Shown: piece after piece, positions 1 to 5,538 of the stretch
How positions within the stretch are numbered: the first letter of the stretch is position 1
Layout of the letters: the number at the start of each line of letters is the position of its first letter
Origin: a bacterium
GTDB taxonomy: Bacteria; Atribacterota; Phoenicimicrobiia; Phoenicimicrobiales; Phoenicimicrobiaceae
Assembly (NCBI GenBank): GCA_018819665.1
Contig: JAHJOY010000057.1
Span: forward strand, 1 to 9,759
DNA: 9,759 nt
Reading direction: 5' to 3'
Program-made: the position numbers and the translations under genes
The notes under the pieces: generated by a model
Databases searched by the model: none
Told to the model about the DNA's origin: nothing
The model's input: only the letters and a program-made list of their open reading frames with translations

Positions 1-585
1 CAATTTCTTAAATTTTGCTGGATTTTTTAAAAATTCTATTATTTCTACAACTTCCTCTTCTGCTTCATCAATTCCAGCCACATCTTTAAAAGTTACTTTG
101 GGGGTCTCTTTCCCTATAAGCTTGGCTTTGCTCTTGCCAAAGGACATAACCTTATTCCCTCCGCCTTGCATCTGTTGTATCATAAATAACCATATTCCAA
201 TTATTAAAAGCATGGGTAATAAAGATGAAAGTAACTGCATCCACCAGGATACTTTTACCGGAGGTTTAGCTTCTATTACTATATTTTTACTTCGAAGGGT
301 GTTTATCATCTCCGGGTCATTAGGTGAATAAGTAGAGAATTCTGTGCCATCCATAAGTATACCAGTAATTGAATTATCAACAATGGTAACTTTAGATACA
401 TTATTTATTTCAACTTCTTTTAAAAATTCAGAATAGGTAAGTTCTTGTTGAGTAGCAGATTTGGGCTCAAAAAATGAACTTATAATTGAAACTGTAATAA
501 TTAACATCAGTAAATATAGACCGATGTTTCTGTAATTTTTATTTCCTTTTAAGTCTTTTTTATTAAAATTAGGTATTTTAGCCAA
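1..585 (-). CDS. ftsH: FtsH, ATP-dependent membrane zinc metalloprotease, N-terminal part (cut by window start)
   Basis: Membrane-anchored AAA+ protease that extracts and degrades misfolded membrane proteins and some regulators. The first 195 residues are present. A TTG start at 585 follows AAGGAG with 9 nt spacing; no ATG lies upstream in frame near a better site. Residues 21-39 form the first membrane helix. Residues 48-112 are the small extracytoplasmic FtsH_ext domain (it begins ELTYSEFLKEVE). Residues 117-136 are the second helix. From about residue 145 comes the conserved cytoplasmic entry to the AAA module: FGKSKAKL, then VTFKDVAGIDEAEEEV. The Walker A, Walker B, SRH and HEXXH motifs lie outside the window, so activity cannot be judged. 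The gene follows hpt on the same strand after 197 nt, as in the Firmicutes tilS-hprT-ftsH order, but that gap is filled with repeats and a candidate promoter. The family call is firm; only completeness is unknown. Confidence 0.95.
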   Translation of the reverse strand, partial: MAKIPNFNKKDLKGNKNYRNIGLYLLMLIITVSIISSFFEPKSATQQELTYSEFLKEVEINNVSKVTIVDNSITGILMDGTEFSTYSPNDPEMINTLRSKNIVIEAKPPVKVSWWMQLLSSLLPMLLIIGIWLFMIQQMQGGGNKVMSFGKSKAKLIGKETPKVTFKDVAGIDEAEEEVVEIIEFLKNPAKFKKL

Positions 586-651
586 GAAAAATTTCTCCTT
601 TTTTCACAAATTTCTTATAATAAGTTTATTTTATACTCTTATTGTAAAATA

Positions 652-680
652 ATTTTAGCATATTTCCTATATAAAAACAA
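652..680 (-). promoter_or_regulatory. Candidate sigma-70 promoter for ftsH (extended -10)
   Basis: On the minus strand TTGTTT (680-675) is followed after exactly 17 nt by TAAAAT (657-652). The -10 is preceded by TGC, an extended -10. Transcription would start near 645, giving a leader of about 60 nt before the TTG start of ftsH. The same TGCTAAAATTA string occurs in the candidate promoter ahead of tRNA-fMet, which supports a shared element. AT-rich DNA yields chance matches, so this is a candidate only. Confidence 0.45.
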
Positions 681-690
681 ATACATAAAT

Positions 691-720
691 CGTATCTCGT
701 ATCTCGTGAATCGTATCTCG
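691..720. repeat. Stutter repeat (CGTATCTCG word), copy 1 of an identical 30-bp stretch
   Basis: Three imperfect tandem copies of the word CGTATCTCG, with a TGAAT interruption. The whole 30 bp is identical to 2988-3017, 2.3 kb away. It lies in the hpt-ftsH gap upstream of the candidate ftsH promoter. No coding potential is visible. Related words appear inverted or permuted at 6931-6965 and 7762-7849. Confidence 0.85.
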
Positions 721-739
721 CATTTAGTTAGTTGGTTAA

Positions 740-780
740 ATTAGTCGTTAGTGAATAGTGAATATTTACTAACGACTAAT
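740..780. repeat. Perfect 13-bp inverted repeat just downstream of hpt
   Basis: ATTAGTCGTTAGT (740-752) and ACTAACGACTAAT (768-780) are perfect inverse complements around a 15-nt spacer. The structure begins 2 nt after the hpt stop codon, where a 3' stabilising or terminating hairpin would sit. On the minus strand no T-run follows, so it is not a typical intrinsic terminator. The left arm plus spacer (20 bp, 740-759) recurs exactly at 2964-2983, so this is also a member of the dispersed stutter repeats. Confidence 0.8.
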
Positions 781-782
781 AC

Positions 783-1337
783 TTACTTCAATTCTCCCTT
801 GTATATTTCGGGATTAAGGGTAAAAACAAAGGGAACATTCCTAAATTTTCCCGCGTAGTCCAAGCCATAACCCACTACAAATTTATTAGGAATATCGAAT
901 CCCAAATAATCAACTTTAACCTTAACTTTTCTTCTGGCACTTTTGTTTAAAAATGTACAGACTTTTAAGCTGGCTGGTTTACGTGATTTTAATATCCGAA
1001 GCAAATAATCCAAAGTCAATCCGGTATCTACTATATCTTCAACCACTAAGACATCTTTACCCGCAATAGTTTCATCCAGATCTTTTAATATCCTTACTAC
1101 GCCCGAAGACTCTGTGGCTGCACCATAACTGGAAATAGCCATAAAATCGAATATCATAGGAATTGAAATTGCTCGGGCTAAATCTGCCATAAATATTATT
1201 GCTCCCCTTAATACACCAATAAAAACCAGGTCTTTATCTTGATAGTCCCGGGTTATTTTTTTACCTAGCTCGAAAACTTTTTCTCTAATTTCTTCTTCTG
1301 TAATTAAAATTTCATCAATTTCGTTATTTTTTAGCAT
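783..1337 (-). CDS. hpt: Hypoxanthine(-guanine) phosphoribosyltransferase
   Basis: Cytoplasmic purine-salvage enzyme that transfers ribose-5-phosphate from PRPP to hypoxanthine and/or guanine, making IMP or GMP. The protein has 184 residues, normal for bacterial HPRT. Visible type I PRTase features are the GVLRGA pyrophosphate loop (41-46), the SSYG flexible-loop motif (69-72), the PRPP-binding signature VLVVEDIVDTGLT (96-108, with acidic pair E100-D101), and the C-terminal base-recognition and metal region NKFVVGYGLDYAGKFRN (151-167). The ATG at 1337 is preceded by GGAAGGAG. It starts 23 nt after tilS, so the two are probably cotranscribed, as in Firmicutes tilS-hprT. In that group HPRT also stimulates ftsH expression together with TilS; whether that holds here cannot be seen. 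Base preference (hypoxanthine against guanine) cannot be decided from sequence alone. Confidence 0.96.
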   Translation of the reverse strand: MLKNNEIDEILITEEEIREKVFELGKKITRDYQDKDLVFIGVLRGAIIFMADLARAISIPMIFDFMAISSYGAATESSGVVRILKDLDETIAGKDVLVVEDIVDTGLTLDYLLRILKSRKPASLKVCTFLNKSARRKVKVKVDYLGFDIPNKFVVGYGLDYAGKFRNVPFVFTLNPEIYKGELK

Positions 1338-1360
1338 TTTTTCTCCTTCCTTGTTAAAAA

Positions 1361-2815
1361 TTAAAAATATTCCTGCAAAAAAGTATTCTTTATTTTTGTC
1401 TTTATGCAGAGCACTTTTTTAGTATCAGAGTTAATTTTTACCCGATCATCCAGTCTCATTCCCATAATCCATATTATTTTATCTCCACTATCAACCAAGA
1501 TAGGAATTAAATCTCGATAACCTTTAGGAATTTTATTATCAATAAAAAAATCTTTAACTTTCTTTAAGCCCTTCATCTTTAAGGGATAAAATCTATCCCC
1601 GCTCCGTCTATTTCTTAATTTGAGAGGGGGGTTAACTTTATTATAATCAATAAATTCCAAAAATTTCCCTTTAGATTTTTTTCTAGTAAAATATAAAGAA
1701 GATTTTATGTCCGCAGAATCTAATATTTTTATTTCAACATTTATACCTAAGGATTTAATCTCTGTTTTCCCTGGAATTAATATATCGTATTCCCAGGGGG
1801 TAGGTATCTCCTCTGTTTGATCTTTAGAAATCCTCTTTTTGTAAATCATCATTTTGTTATAAATCTTCTTGGCCCTTAAATTATCAGGAAGATAAATCTC
1901 TTTTTCGCCCAGTTGGTATTCAGTAAGTTTTAATATTTCATTATTATGTCTAAAACTTATAGAATAAAGATTTCCCTTTACAGCTTCAATAGATTTTCTA
2001 ATTATCCTCCTCTTTAAAGCCAGGGGGAGAGAGGTAAATTTTTTTAAATCAATAATTATCATCTCGGGGTTTTCTTGTCTTGCAACTTCTTTAAAAAGTA
2101 ATTCTGTTTCTTGGTTTAGATATGCCGAAACTTCACTGATTATACTCCTAAGGCGAAGCATAATATCTTTTATATTTTTATTATAACTTTTAGAAAGCAA
2201 AGGTAAAAGCTCTAATCTAATTTTATTTCTAAAATATACAACTTCTTTATTGCTCGAATCTACCCTATACTCTATTTTATTTTCTTTACAGTATTCTTCA
2301 ATCTCTGCTCTGCTGCACTCTATTAAAGGTCTGATTATTTTGCCTCGCACCGGAGGAATTCCCATCAAACCCTCTAATCCGCTTCCTCTTAAAAATCTCA
2401 TCAAAACAGTTTCTACCTGATCATCAGCATTATGACCCAGAGCAGTCTTGTTTGTTTTAAACTTTCTGGCAGTTTCTAAAAAAAATTTATATCTGTACTT
2501 ACGAGCAGCTTCTTCCAGAGTTAAATGCTCTTTCCGAGCAATTTTTGTTAAATTACAGCTTTTAACTTCGCAAGGTAACTCTAACTCCTGGGCTAACTTT
2601 TTAACAAAATTTACATCTTCATCTGATTCTTTTCCTCTAAGCATATGATCAAGATGGGCAATAAAAAACGATAGGTTATATCTTTTTTTAAAAGATAGTA
2701 AAACATTTAGAAGGGTTACCGAGTCAGGACCTCCTGATATCCCTATCAGGACTCTGTCATTGAAAGAGAGCATATCAAACTTTTTTATAGTTTGTAGAAC
2801 CTTCTCTTCTAACAT
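1361..2815 (-). CDS. tilS: tRNA(Ile)-lysidine synthetase TilS
   Basis: Modifies C34 of tRNA-Ile(CAU) to lysidine using ATP and lysine, changing its identity from Met to Ile and its codon from AUG to AUA; the enzyme is essential in most bacteria. The 484 residues match the long, Bacillus-like form. Visible are the N-type PP-loop SGGPDS (27-32) that binds ATP, HLDHMLRG (54-61), GHNADDQVET (127-136) in the catalytic core, and FRNKIRLELLPLL (195-207) closing the synthetase domain. A middle linker domain follows, then the C-terminal TilS domain around 400-440 (LRNRRSGDRF...KVKDFFIDNKIP). The ATG at 2815 follows AAAGGA. The substrate tRNA-Ile2 gene is not in the window: both CAU tRNAs nearby look like Met tRNAs. 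A strong hairpin (2832-2865) sits directly upstream of the Shine-Dalgarno site. Confidence 0.96.
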   Translation of the reverse strand: MLEEKVLQTIKKFDMLSFNDRVLIGISGGPDSVTLLNVLLSFKKRYNLSFFIAHLDHMLRGKESDEDVNFVKKLAQELELPCEVKSCNLTKIARKEHLTLEEAARKYRYKFFLETARKFKTNKTALGHNADDQVETVLMRFLRGSGLEGLMGIPPVRGKIIRPLIECSRAEIEEYCKENKIEYRVDSSNKEVVYFRNKIRLELLPLLSKSYNKNIKDIMLRLRSIISEVSAYLNQETELLFKEVARQENPEMIIIDLKKFTSLPLALKRRIIRKSIEAVKGNLYSISFRHNNEILKLTEYQLGEKEIYLPDNLRAKKIYNKMMIYKKRISKDQTEEIPTPWEYDILIPGKTEIKSLGINVEIKILDSADIKSSLYFTRKKSKGKFLEFIDYNKVNPPLKLRNRRSGDRFYPLKMKGLKKVKDFFIDNKIPKGYRDLIPILVDSGDKIIWIMGMRLDDRVKINSDTKKVLCIKTKIKNTFLQEYF

Positions 2816-2831
2816 TTCTTGTCCTTTTGCA

Positions 2832-2865
2832 ATTAAAGGCCTCTCTATTTAGAAAAGCCTTTAAT
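2832..2865 (-). promoter_or_regulatory. Strong hairpin between tRNA-Met and tilS (processing, attenuation or leader structure)
   Basis: On the minus strand ATTAAAGGC pairs with GCCTTTAAT (9 bp). The stem continues with TTTTCT against AGAGAG (two G-U pairs) around an AAAT loop, 15 bp in all. It begins 17 nt after the tRNA CCA end and finishes 16 nt before the tilS ATG, directly beside its Shine-Dalgarno site. Only a weak T tract (CCTTTAATT) is present, so it could be a leaky terminator for the tRNA or a hairpin separating tRNA and mRNA. The structure is clear in the sequence; its role is inferred. Confidence 0.6.
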
Positions 2866-2882
2866 ATTTTAATAAATATTTT

Positions 2883-2959
2883 TGGTGGCGGTGCTGAGAT
2901 TCGAACTCAGGACACTGCGGGTATGAACCGCATGCTCTAGCCATCTGAGCTACACCGCC
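2883..2959 (-). tRNA. tRNA-Met (CAU), elongator
   Basis: 77-nt cloverleaf with CCA encoded. The acceptor stem is GGCGGTG/CACCGCC with discriminator A. D arm GCTC...GAGC, anticodon stem TGCGG/CCGCA with loop TTCATAC (anticodon CAU), and T arm CTGAG-TTCGAAT-CTCAG are all present. The fully paired position 1-72 and the TTCATAC loop match elongator Met tRNAs, not the initiator. tRNA-Ile2 also carries CAU, but its anticodon loop usually ends in AA. Stutter repeats begin 4 nt upstream of the 5' end, and I see no convincing promoter in front of it. Confidence 0.93.
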
Positions 2960-2963
2960 TAAG

Positions 2964-3017
2964 ATTAGTCGTTAGTGAATAGTTATTCGTATCTCGTATC
3001 TCGTGAATCGTATCTCG
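2964..3017. repeat. Stutter repeats upstream of tRNA-Met, second copy of the 20-bp and 30-bp words
   Basis: 2964-2983 repeats 740-759 exactly (20 bp). 2988-3017 repeats 691-720 exactly (30 bp). Their order is reversed compared with the hpt-ftsH gap, so the two loci are not one simple duplication. The stretch 2960-3345 between tRNA-Met and the tRNA-fMet terminator holds no gene: it is made up of these words, hairpin units and a 13-bp inverted repeat. Confidence 0.85.
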
Positions 3018-3052
3018 TTAAGAAACGTTAGGAAAATAGTAATGTATAATAT

Positions 3053-3076
3053 GTAGGTGCACGATGCATCGTGCCC
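3053..3076. repeat. REP-like hairpin unit (single, degenerate bracket)
   Basis: A perfect 16-bp palindrome, GCACGATGCATCGTGC (3059-3074), sits inside GTAGGT...CCC. It is the same core as the unit at 7680-7699, where the full GGG/CCC flanks are kept. Here one flanking G has become T and the second bracket (CCCCTAC) is missing, so it looks like a decayed or solitary unit. Confidence 0.7.
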
Positions 3077-3106
3077 AAAGTTACCAGAGAATAAAAAAGA
3101 TAGATT

Positions 3107-3141
3107 CCTGTTTTCACAGAGCCTGCCCCTGTGAAAACAGG
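3107..3141. repeat. Perfect 13-bp inverted repeat, 9-nt loop
   Basis: CCTGTTTTCACAG (3107-3119) and CTGTGAAAACAGG (3129-3141) are exact inverse complements around AGCCTGCCC. The hairpin is strong, but no T-run follows on either strand, so it is not a standard terminator. It lies in the gene-free repeat island between tRNA-Met and tRNA-fMet and differs in sequence from the GTAGGGG-type units. Confidence 0.75.
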
Positions 3142-3169
3142 GGACAAGCTTGGCCGTTCCTGAATTTAG

Positions 3170-3222
3170 GTAGGGGTTTGATTTATCAAACCCGTTTCGG
3201 GTCGAATAAATTCGACCCCTAC
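3170..3222. repeat. REPIN-like doublet, GTAGGGG...CCCCTAC, two hairpin units
   Basis: The 53-bp element is bracketed by GTAGGGG and CCCCTAC. Unit 1 is GGGTTTGAT-TT-ATCAAACCC (3174-3193) and unit 2 is GGGTCGAAT-AA-ATTCGACCC (3199-3218); each is a perfect 9-bp stem with a 2-nt centre. The variable stem bases differ between units while staying paired. Two inverted units with outward-facing conserved ends is the layout of REPINs mobilised by RAYT (TnpA-REP) transposases in other bacteria. No such transposase is in the window. Confidence 0.75.
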
Positions 3223-3297
3223 ACCAGATTCGTGGAAATAACCTAAAACACAATAATCTGTAAAACGAAAACTGATAACCGAAAACCTGTATTTAAT

Positions 3298-3330
3298 GCT
3301 AACGACTAACGACTATTCACTATTCACTAT
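3298..3330. repeat. Inverted stutter tract (TAGTCGTTAGTGAATAGT words)
   Basis: Read on the minus strand this is ATAGTGAATAGTGAATAGTC followed by two GTTAG-type words: the same vocabulary as 740-759 and 2964-2983, but inverted and with words locally duplicated. Together with 2964-2983 it brackets the 2960-3345 repeat island with inverted word copies. Confidence 0.7.
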
Positions 3331-3345
3331 TTTTATTATATTACT

Positions 3346-3375
3346 AAAAAACCTCTATCATCTTGATTAAGAGGT
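3346..3375 (-). terminator. Rho-independent terminator after tRNA-fMet
   Basis: On the minus strand ACCTCT pairs with AGAGGT. The stem is extended after a 2-nt bulge by ATCA/TGAT around an AGA loop, and a run of six T follows (3351-3346). It starts 10 nt after the CCA end of tRNA-fMet. This makes tRNA-Leu and tRNA-fMet a closed unit and implies that tRNA-Met downstream needs its own promoter or read-through. Confidence 0.8.
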
Positions 3376-3385
3376 CTTTGGAAGT

Positions 3386-3462
<77 letters not shown>

Positions 3463-3504
3463 CCGTATTTTGATATTTGTAAAATAGTTATTTTGTACAT
3501 ACTA

Positions 3505-3533
3505 ATTTTAGCATTTTTTTCAAACAAAGCCAA
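3505..3533 (-). promoter_or_regulatory. Candidate promoter between tRNA-Leu and tRNA-fMet
   Basis: TTGGCT (3533-3528), a 17-nt spacer ending in TGC, then TAAAAT (3510-3505) on the minus strand: an extended -10 arrangement identical over TGCTAAAATTA to that proposed for ftsH. The start would be near 3498, about 36 nt before tRNA-fMet. Read-through from the stronger tRNA-Leu promoter is an alternative source of the transcript. Confidence 0.45.
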
Positions 3534-3562
3534 ATTTACCAATCGATCATTACCTTTATAGG

Positions 3563-3648
3563 TGCCGGAGGCCGGAATCGAACCGGCACGAACCTTACAG
3601 CTCGCAGGATTTTAAGTCCTGTGCGTCTACCTATTCCGCCACTCCGGC
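3563..3648 (-). tRNA. tRNA-Leu (UAA)
   Basis: 86-nt class II tRNA. Acceptor stem is GCCGGAG/CTCCGGC with discriminator A, D arm GCG...CGC, and anticodon stem CAGGA/TCCTG with loop CTTAAAA (anticodon UAA). A long variable arm (CGAGC paired with GTTCG) and T arm GCCGG-TTCGATT-CCGGC complete it. The genomic bases after the discriminator read CCT, so the CCA end is not encoded, unlike the two Met tRNAs, and must be finished by a CCA-adding enzyme. It is first in the tRNA unit, just after a near-consensus promoter. Confidence 0.95.
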
Positions 3649-3660
3649 AGACTGCAATCC

Positions 3661-3689
3661 ATTATATGATAAATCTTTTAAATCGTCAA
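3661..3689 (-). promoter_or_regulatory. Near-consensus sigma-70 promoter for tRNA-Leu
   Basis: TTGACG (3689-3684), a 17-nt spacer, then a perfect TATAAT (3666-3661) on the minus strand. The -10 ends 12 nt before the tRNA 5' end, so the leader is very short. The match quality and position are what a stable-RNA promoter should show. It is the clearest promoter in the window. Confidence 0.85.
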
Positions 3690-3789
3690 TAGTAGTATGA
3701 ATAGTAATTATATAGTTATGGCGATAAATTGTAAATATTCAGATAGTTGAAAGTTAAAATTATTTCGTTGGTCAAAACCTCTTTCTTCG

Positions 3790-3867
3790 TTTTTAGTTTT
3801 GAGTTTTGGTTTTGCGCTTTGCACTTTACGTTTTACGTTTTTATCTATCCGCTCTACGCTCTACGCT
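3790..3867. repeat. Stutter tract downstream of ftsB (TTTTACG / GCTCTAC words)
   Basis: A run of short words repeated imperfectly: AGTTTTG twice, GCGCTTTGCACTTTACG then TTTTACG, and a perfect 7-bp tandem GCTCTAC-GCTCTAC-GCT at 3851-3867. The words AAAGCGTAAAGC at 7069-7080 are the same vocabulary inverted. With 3690-3789, where I see nothing else, this fills the ftsB-tRNA-Leu gap. Confidence 0.7.
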
Positions 3868-3879
3868 ATTATACGTATT

Positions 3880-4167
3880 TCATTTTTCAATACCTTTAAT
3901 CAATATTTCATCAGGTTTAGTAAGACCTAATTCCTCTCGGGCAATTTTTTCTACAGATTTATCAGATTTTAGTGATTCCACTTCTTCTAATAAACTATTA
4001 TTTTTTAATTTTAACTCTTCTAATTCTGATTCCAATCTTTTAATATCTTCTTTTAATTGCAATGTTCGGGCATATTTATCCGAAAATAAAAAAACTATAT
4101 ACAATATTAAAAGTAAAATTATAACCCAAACTATTTTCGAATGAAATATTGACCTAATTGATATCAT
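3880..4167 (-). CDS. FtsB/DivIC-type septum formation initiator
   Basis: Small bitopic division protein that pairs with FtsL and the FtsQ/DivIB component in the divisome. The protein has 95 residues, typical for the family. A short positively charged N-terminus (to about 11) leads into a single membrane helix at 12-28. A heptad-rich coiled coil (about 37-68, rich in Leu, Glu and Lys) ends in the family hallmark VEKIAREELGLTKPDEILI (72-90). The ATG at 4167 lies 1 nt after the eno stop and has no clear Shine-Dalgarno site, so translation is probably coupled to eno. FtsB and DivIC cannot be told apart by sequence. The eno-ftsB pairing is typical of Gram-negatives, while the yabO-divIC-tilS context is Firmicutes-like, and this locus combines both. 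No FtsL or FtsQ gene is visible here. Confidence 0.9.
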   Translation of the reverse strand: MISIRSIFHSKIVWVIILLLILYIVFLFSDKYARTLQLKEDIKRLESELEELKLKNNSLLEEVESLKSDKSVEKIAREELGLTKPDEILIKGIEK

Positions 4168-4168
4168 T

Positions 4169-5449
4169 TTATTTTATATTAAATACTGCCTTTCCGCGAT
4201 AAATTGATGACTCTCCTAATTGTTCTTCAATACGCAGTAATTGGTTGTATTTGGCAATTCGGTCCGTTCTGCAAAGAGAACCAGTTTTAATCTGACCAAT
4301 ATTAGTTGCCACAGCTAAATCAGCAATGGTAGTGTCTTCCGTTTCACCGGAACGATGAGAAATTACCGCAGTAAAACCCGCCCTCTTTGCTGTTTCAATA
4401 GTATCTAAAGTTTCAGTTAGGGTTCCAATCTGGTTTAATTTTATTAAAATTGAGTTAGAGGCCTTTAATTCAATCCCTTTGTTAAGTCTCTTCTTATCAG
4501 TAACATAAAGGTCGTCTCCTACGATTTGTATTTTATGACCTAATTTTTGAGTTAGTTTTTGCCATCCTTCCCAATCATCTTCTGCAAGACCATCTTCTAT
4601 GGAAATTATAGGATATTTATCTACTAAGGAAGCATAATAATCTATCATTTCACCGGAAGTTCTAGTTACTCCCTCTCGAGATAATACATATTTTCCATCC
4701 TGGTATAATTCTGAAGCAGCAGGGTCTAAAGCTATAAAAATATCCTTACCTGGATTATACCCTGCTTTTTTAATTGCTTCTACTATTAACTGGATTGCCT
4801 CTTCACTGGATTTTAAATTAGGAGCAAATCCGCCTTCATCTCCCACCGCCACATTATATCCTTTTTCCTTTAATACTTTTTTCAGAGTATGAAAAGTTTC
4901 CACTCCCATCCGAAGACTTTCTCTAAAATTAACTCCACCAGCCGGAACAATCATAAACTCCTGCAAATCCACTCCGCTATCAGCATGTTTGCCTCCATTT
5001 AATATGTTCATCATAGGAACAGGAAGTTCTTTGGCATTAATCCCTCCGATATAGCAATATAAGGACAATCCAAAAAAATCAGCTGCTGCCTTTGCTGTAG
5101 CTAAAGATACTCCCAAAATAGCATTAGCTCCCAAGCGGTTTTTGTTGGGAGTCCCATCAAGTTCAATCAATAGTTTATCAATCAATAATTGATCTGTGGC
5201 ATCATATCCTATAATTTTAGGAGCAATAATCTCATTTACATTCTCAACCGCTTTAAGAACACCTTTACCCAAATATCTCTTTGGGTCACTATCTCTTAAC
5301 TCAATAGCCTCATGTACTCCGGTACTGGCTCCTGAAGGAACCTGTGCTATGCCAAAGGCTCCGCTTTCCAGTTCTACTTCTACTTCAACGGTAGGATTAC
5401 CTCTGGAATCTAATATTTCTCTCGCATATACATCAAATATTTCACTCAT
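4169..5449 (-). CDS. eno: Enolase (phosphopyruvate hydratase)
   Basis: Converts 2-phosphoglycerate to phosphoenolpyruvate in glycolysis; Mg2+-dependent cytoplasmic enzyme. At 426 residues it is full length. Conserved parts seen: PSGASTGVHEA loop (38-48); NILNGGKHADSG (148-159); general acid region GDEGGFAPN with E205; Mg2+ ligands D242 (LDPAASE), E285 (SIEDG) and D312 (GDDLYVTD); catalytic base K337 (LIKLNQIG); and SHRSGETEDTTIADLAVA (364-381), ending in the KTGSLCRTDR substrate-binding segment. All catalytic residues are intact. The ATG at 5449 is preceded by GGGAGAGAG. The 89 nt up to mgtE hold no strong promoter that I recognise. ftsB follows after 1 nt, so the two are cotranscribed. Proline after D242, where many enolases have Val or Cys, is a minor variation. 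Confidence 0.98.
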   Translation of the reverse strand: MSEIFDVYAREILDSRGNPTVEVEVELESGAFGIAQVPSGASTGVHEAIELRDSDPKRYLGKGVLKAVENVNEIIAPKIIGYDATDQLLIDKLLIELDGTPNKNRLGANAILGVSLATAKAAADFFGLSLYCYIGGINAKELPVPMMNILNGGKHADSGVDLQEFMIVPAGGVNFRESLRMGVETFHTLKKVLKEKGYNVAVGDEGGFAPNLKSSEEAIQLIVEAIKKAGYNPGKDIFIALDPAASELYQDGKYVLSREGVTRTSGEMIDYYASLVDKYPIISIEDGLAEDDWEGWQKLTQKLGHKIQIVGDDLYVTDKKRLNKGIELKASNSILIKLNQIGTLTETLDTIETAKRAGFTAVISHRSGETEDTTIADLAVATNIGQIKTGSLCRTDRIAKYNQLLRIEEQLGESSIYRGKAVFNIK

Positions 5450-5538
5450 CTATCTCTCTCCCTTTTTCATTTATTTTTTAAAATTCTTTTTTGCTATCTT
5501 AGTACACTATTTAAATAATGCTTAACTAAATAATTTTT

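Noticed and set aside
98..331. Plus-strand 77-residue open frame
   Set aside because: It is antisense to the conserved N-terminal part of ftsH and has no support of its own.
2883..2959. tRNA-Ile2 (CAU) as the TilS substrate
   Set aside because: The loop TTCATAC and stems fit elongator Met tRNA of low-GC bacteria better than Ile2; charging identity cannot be proven by eye.
3053..3222. CRISPR-like array of palindromic repeats
   Set aside because: Units are self-complementary with differing cores, unevenly spaced and paired in inverted orientation; there are no regular spacers or cas genes.
2972..3253. Open frames of 93 and 60 residues on both strands
   Set aside because: They consist of hairpin and stutter repeats, have no ribosome-binding site and overlap each other on opposite strands.
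5196..5525. Plus-strand 109-residue open frame with a hydrophobic tail
   Set aside because: It is antisense to the conserved enolase start; the hydrophobic tail comes from AT-rich intergenic DNA.
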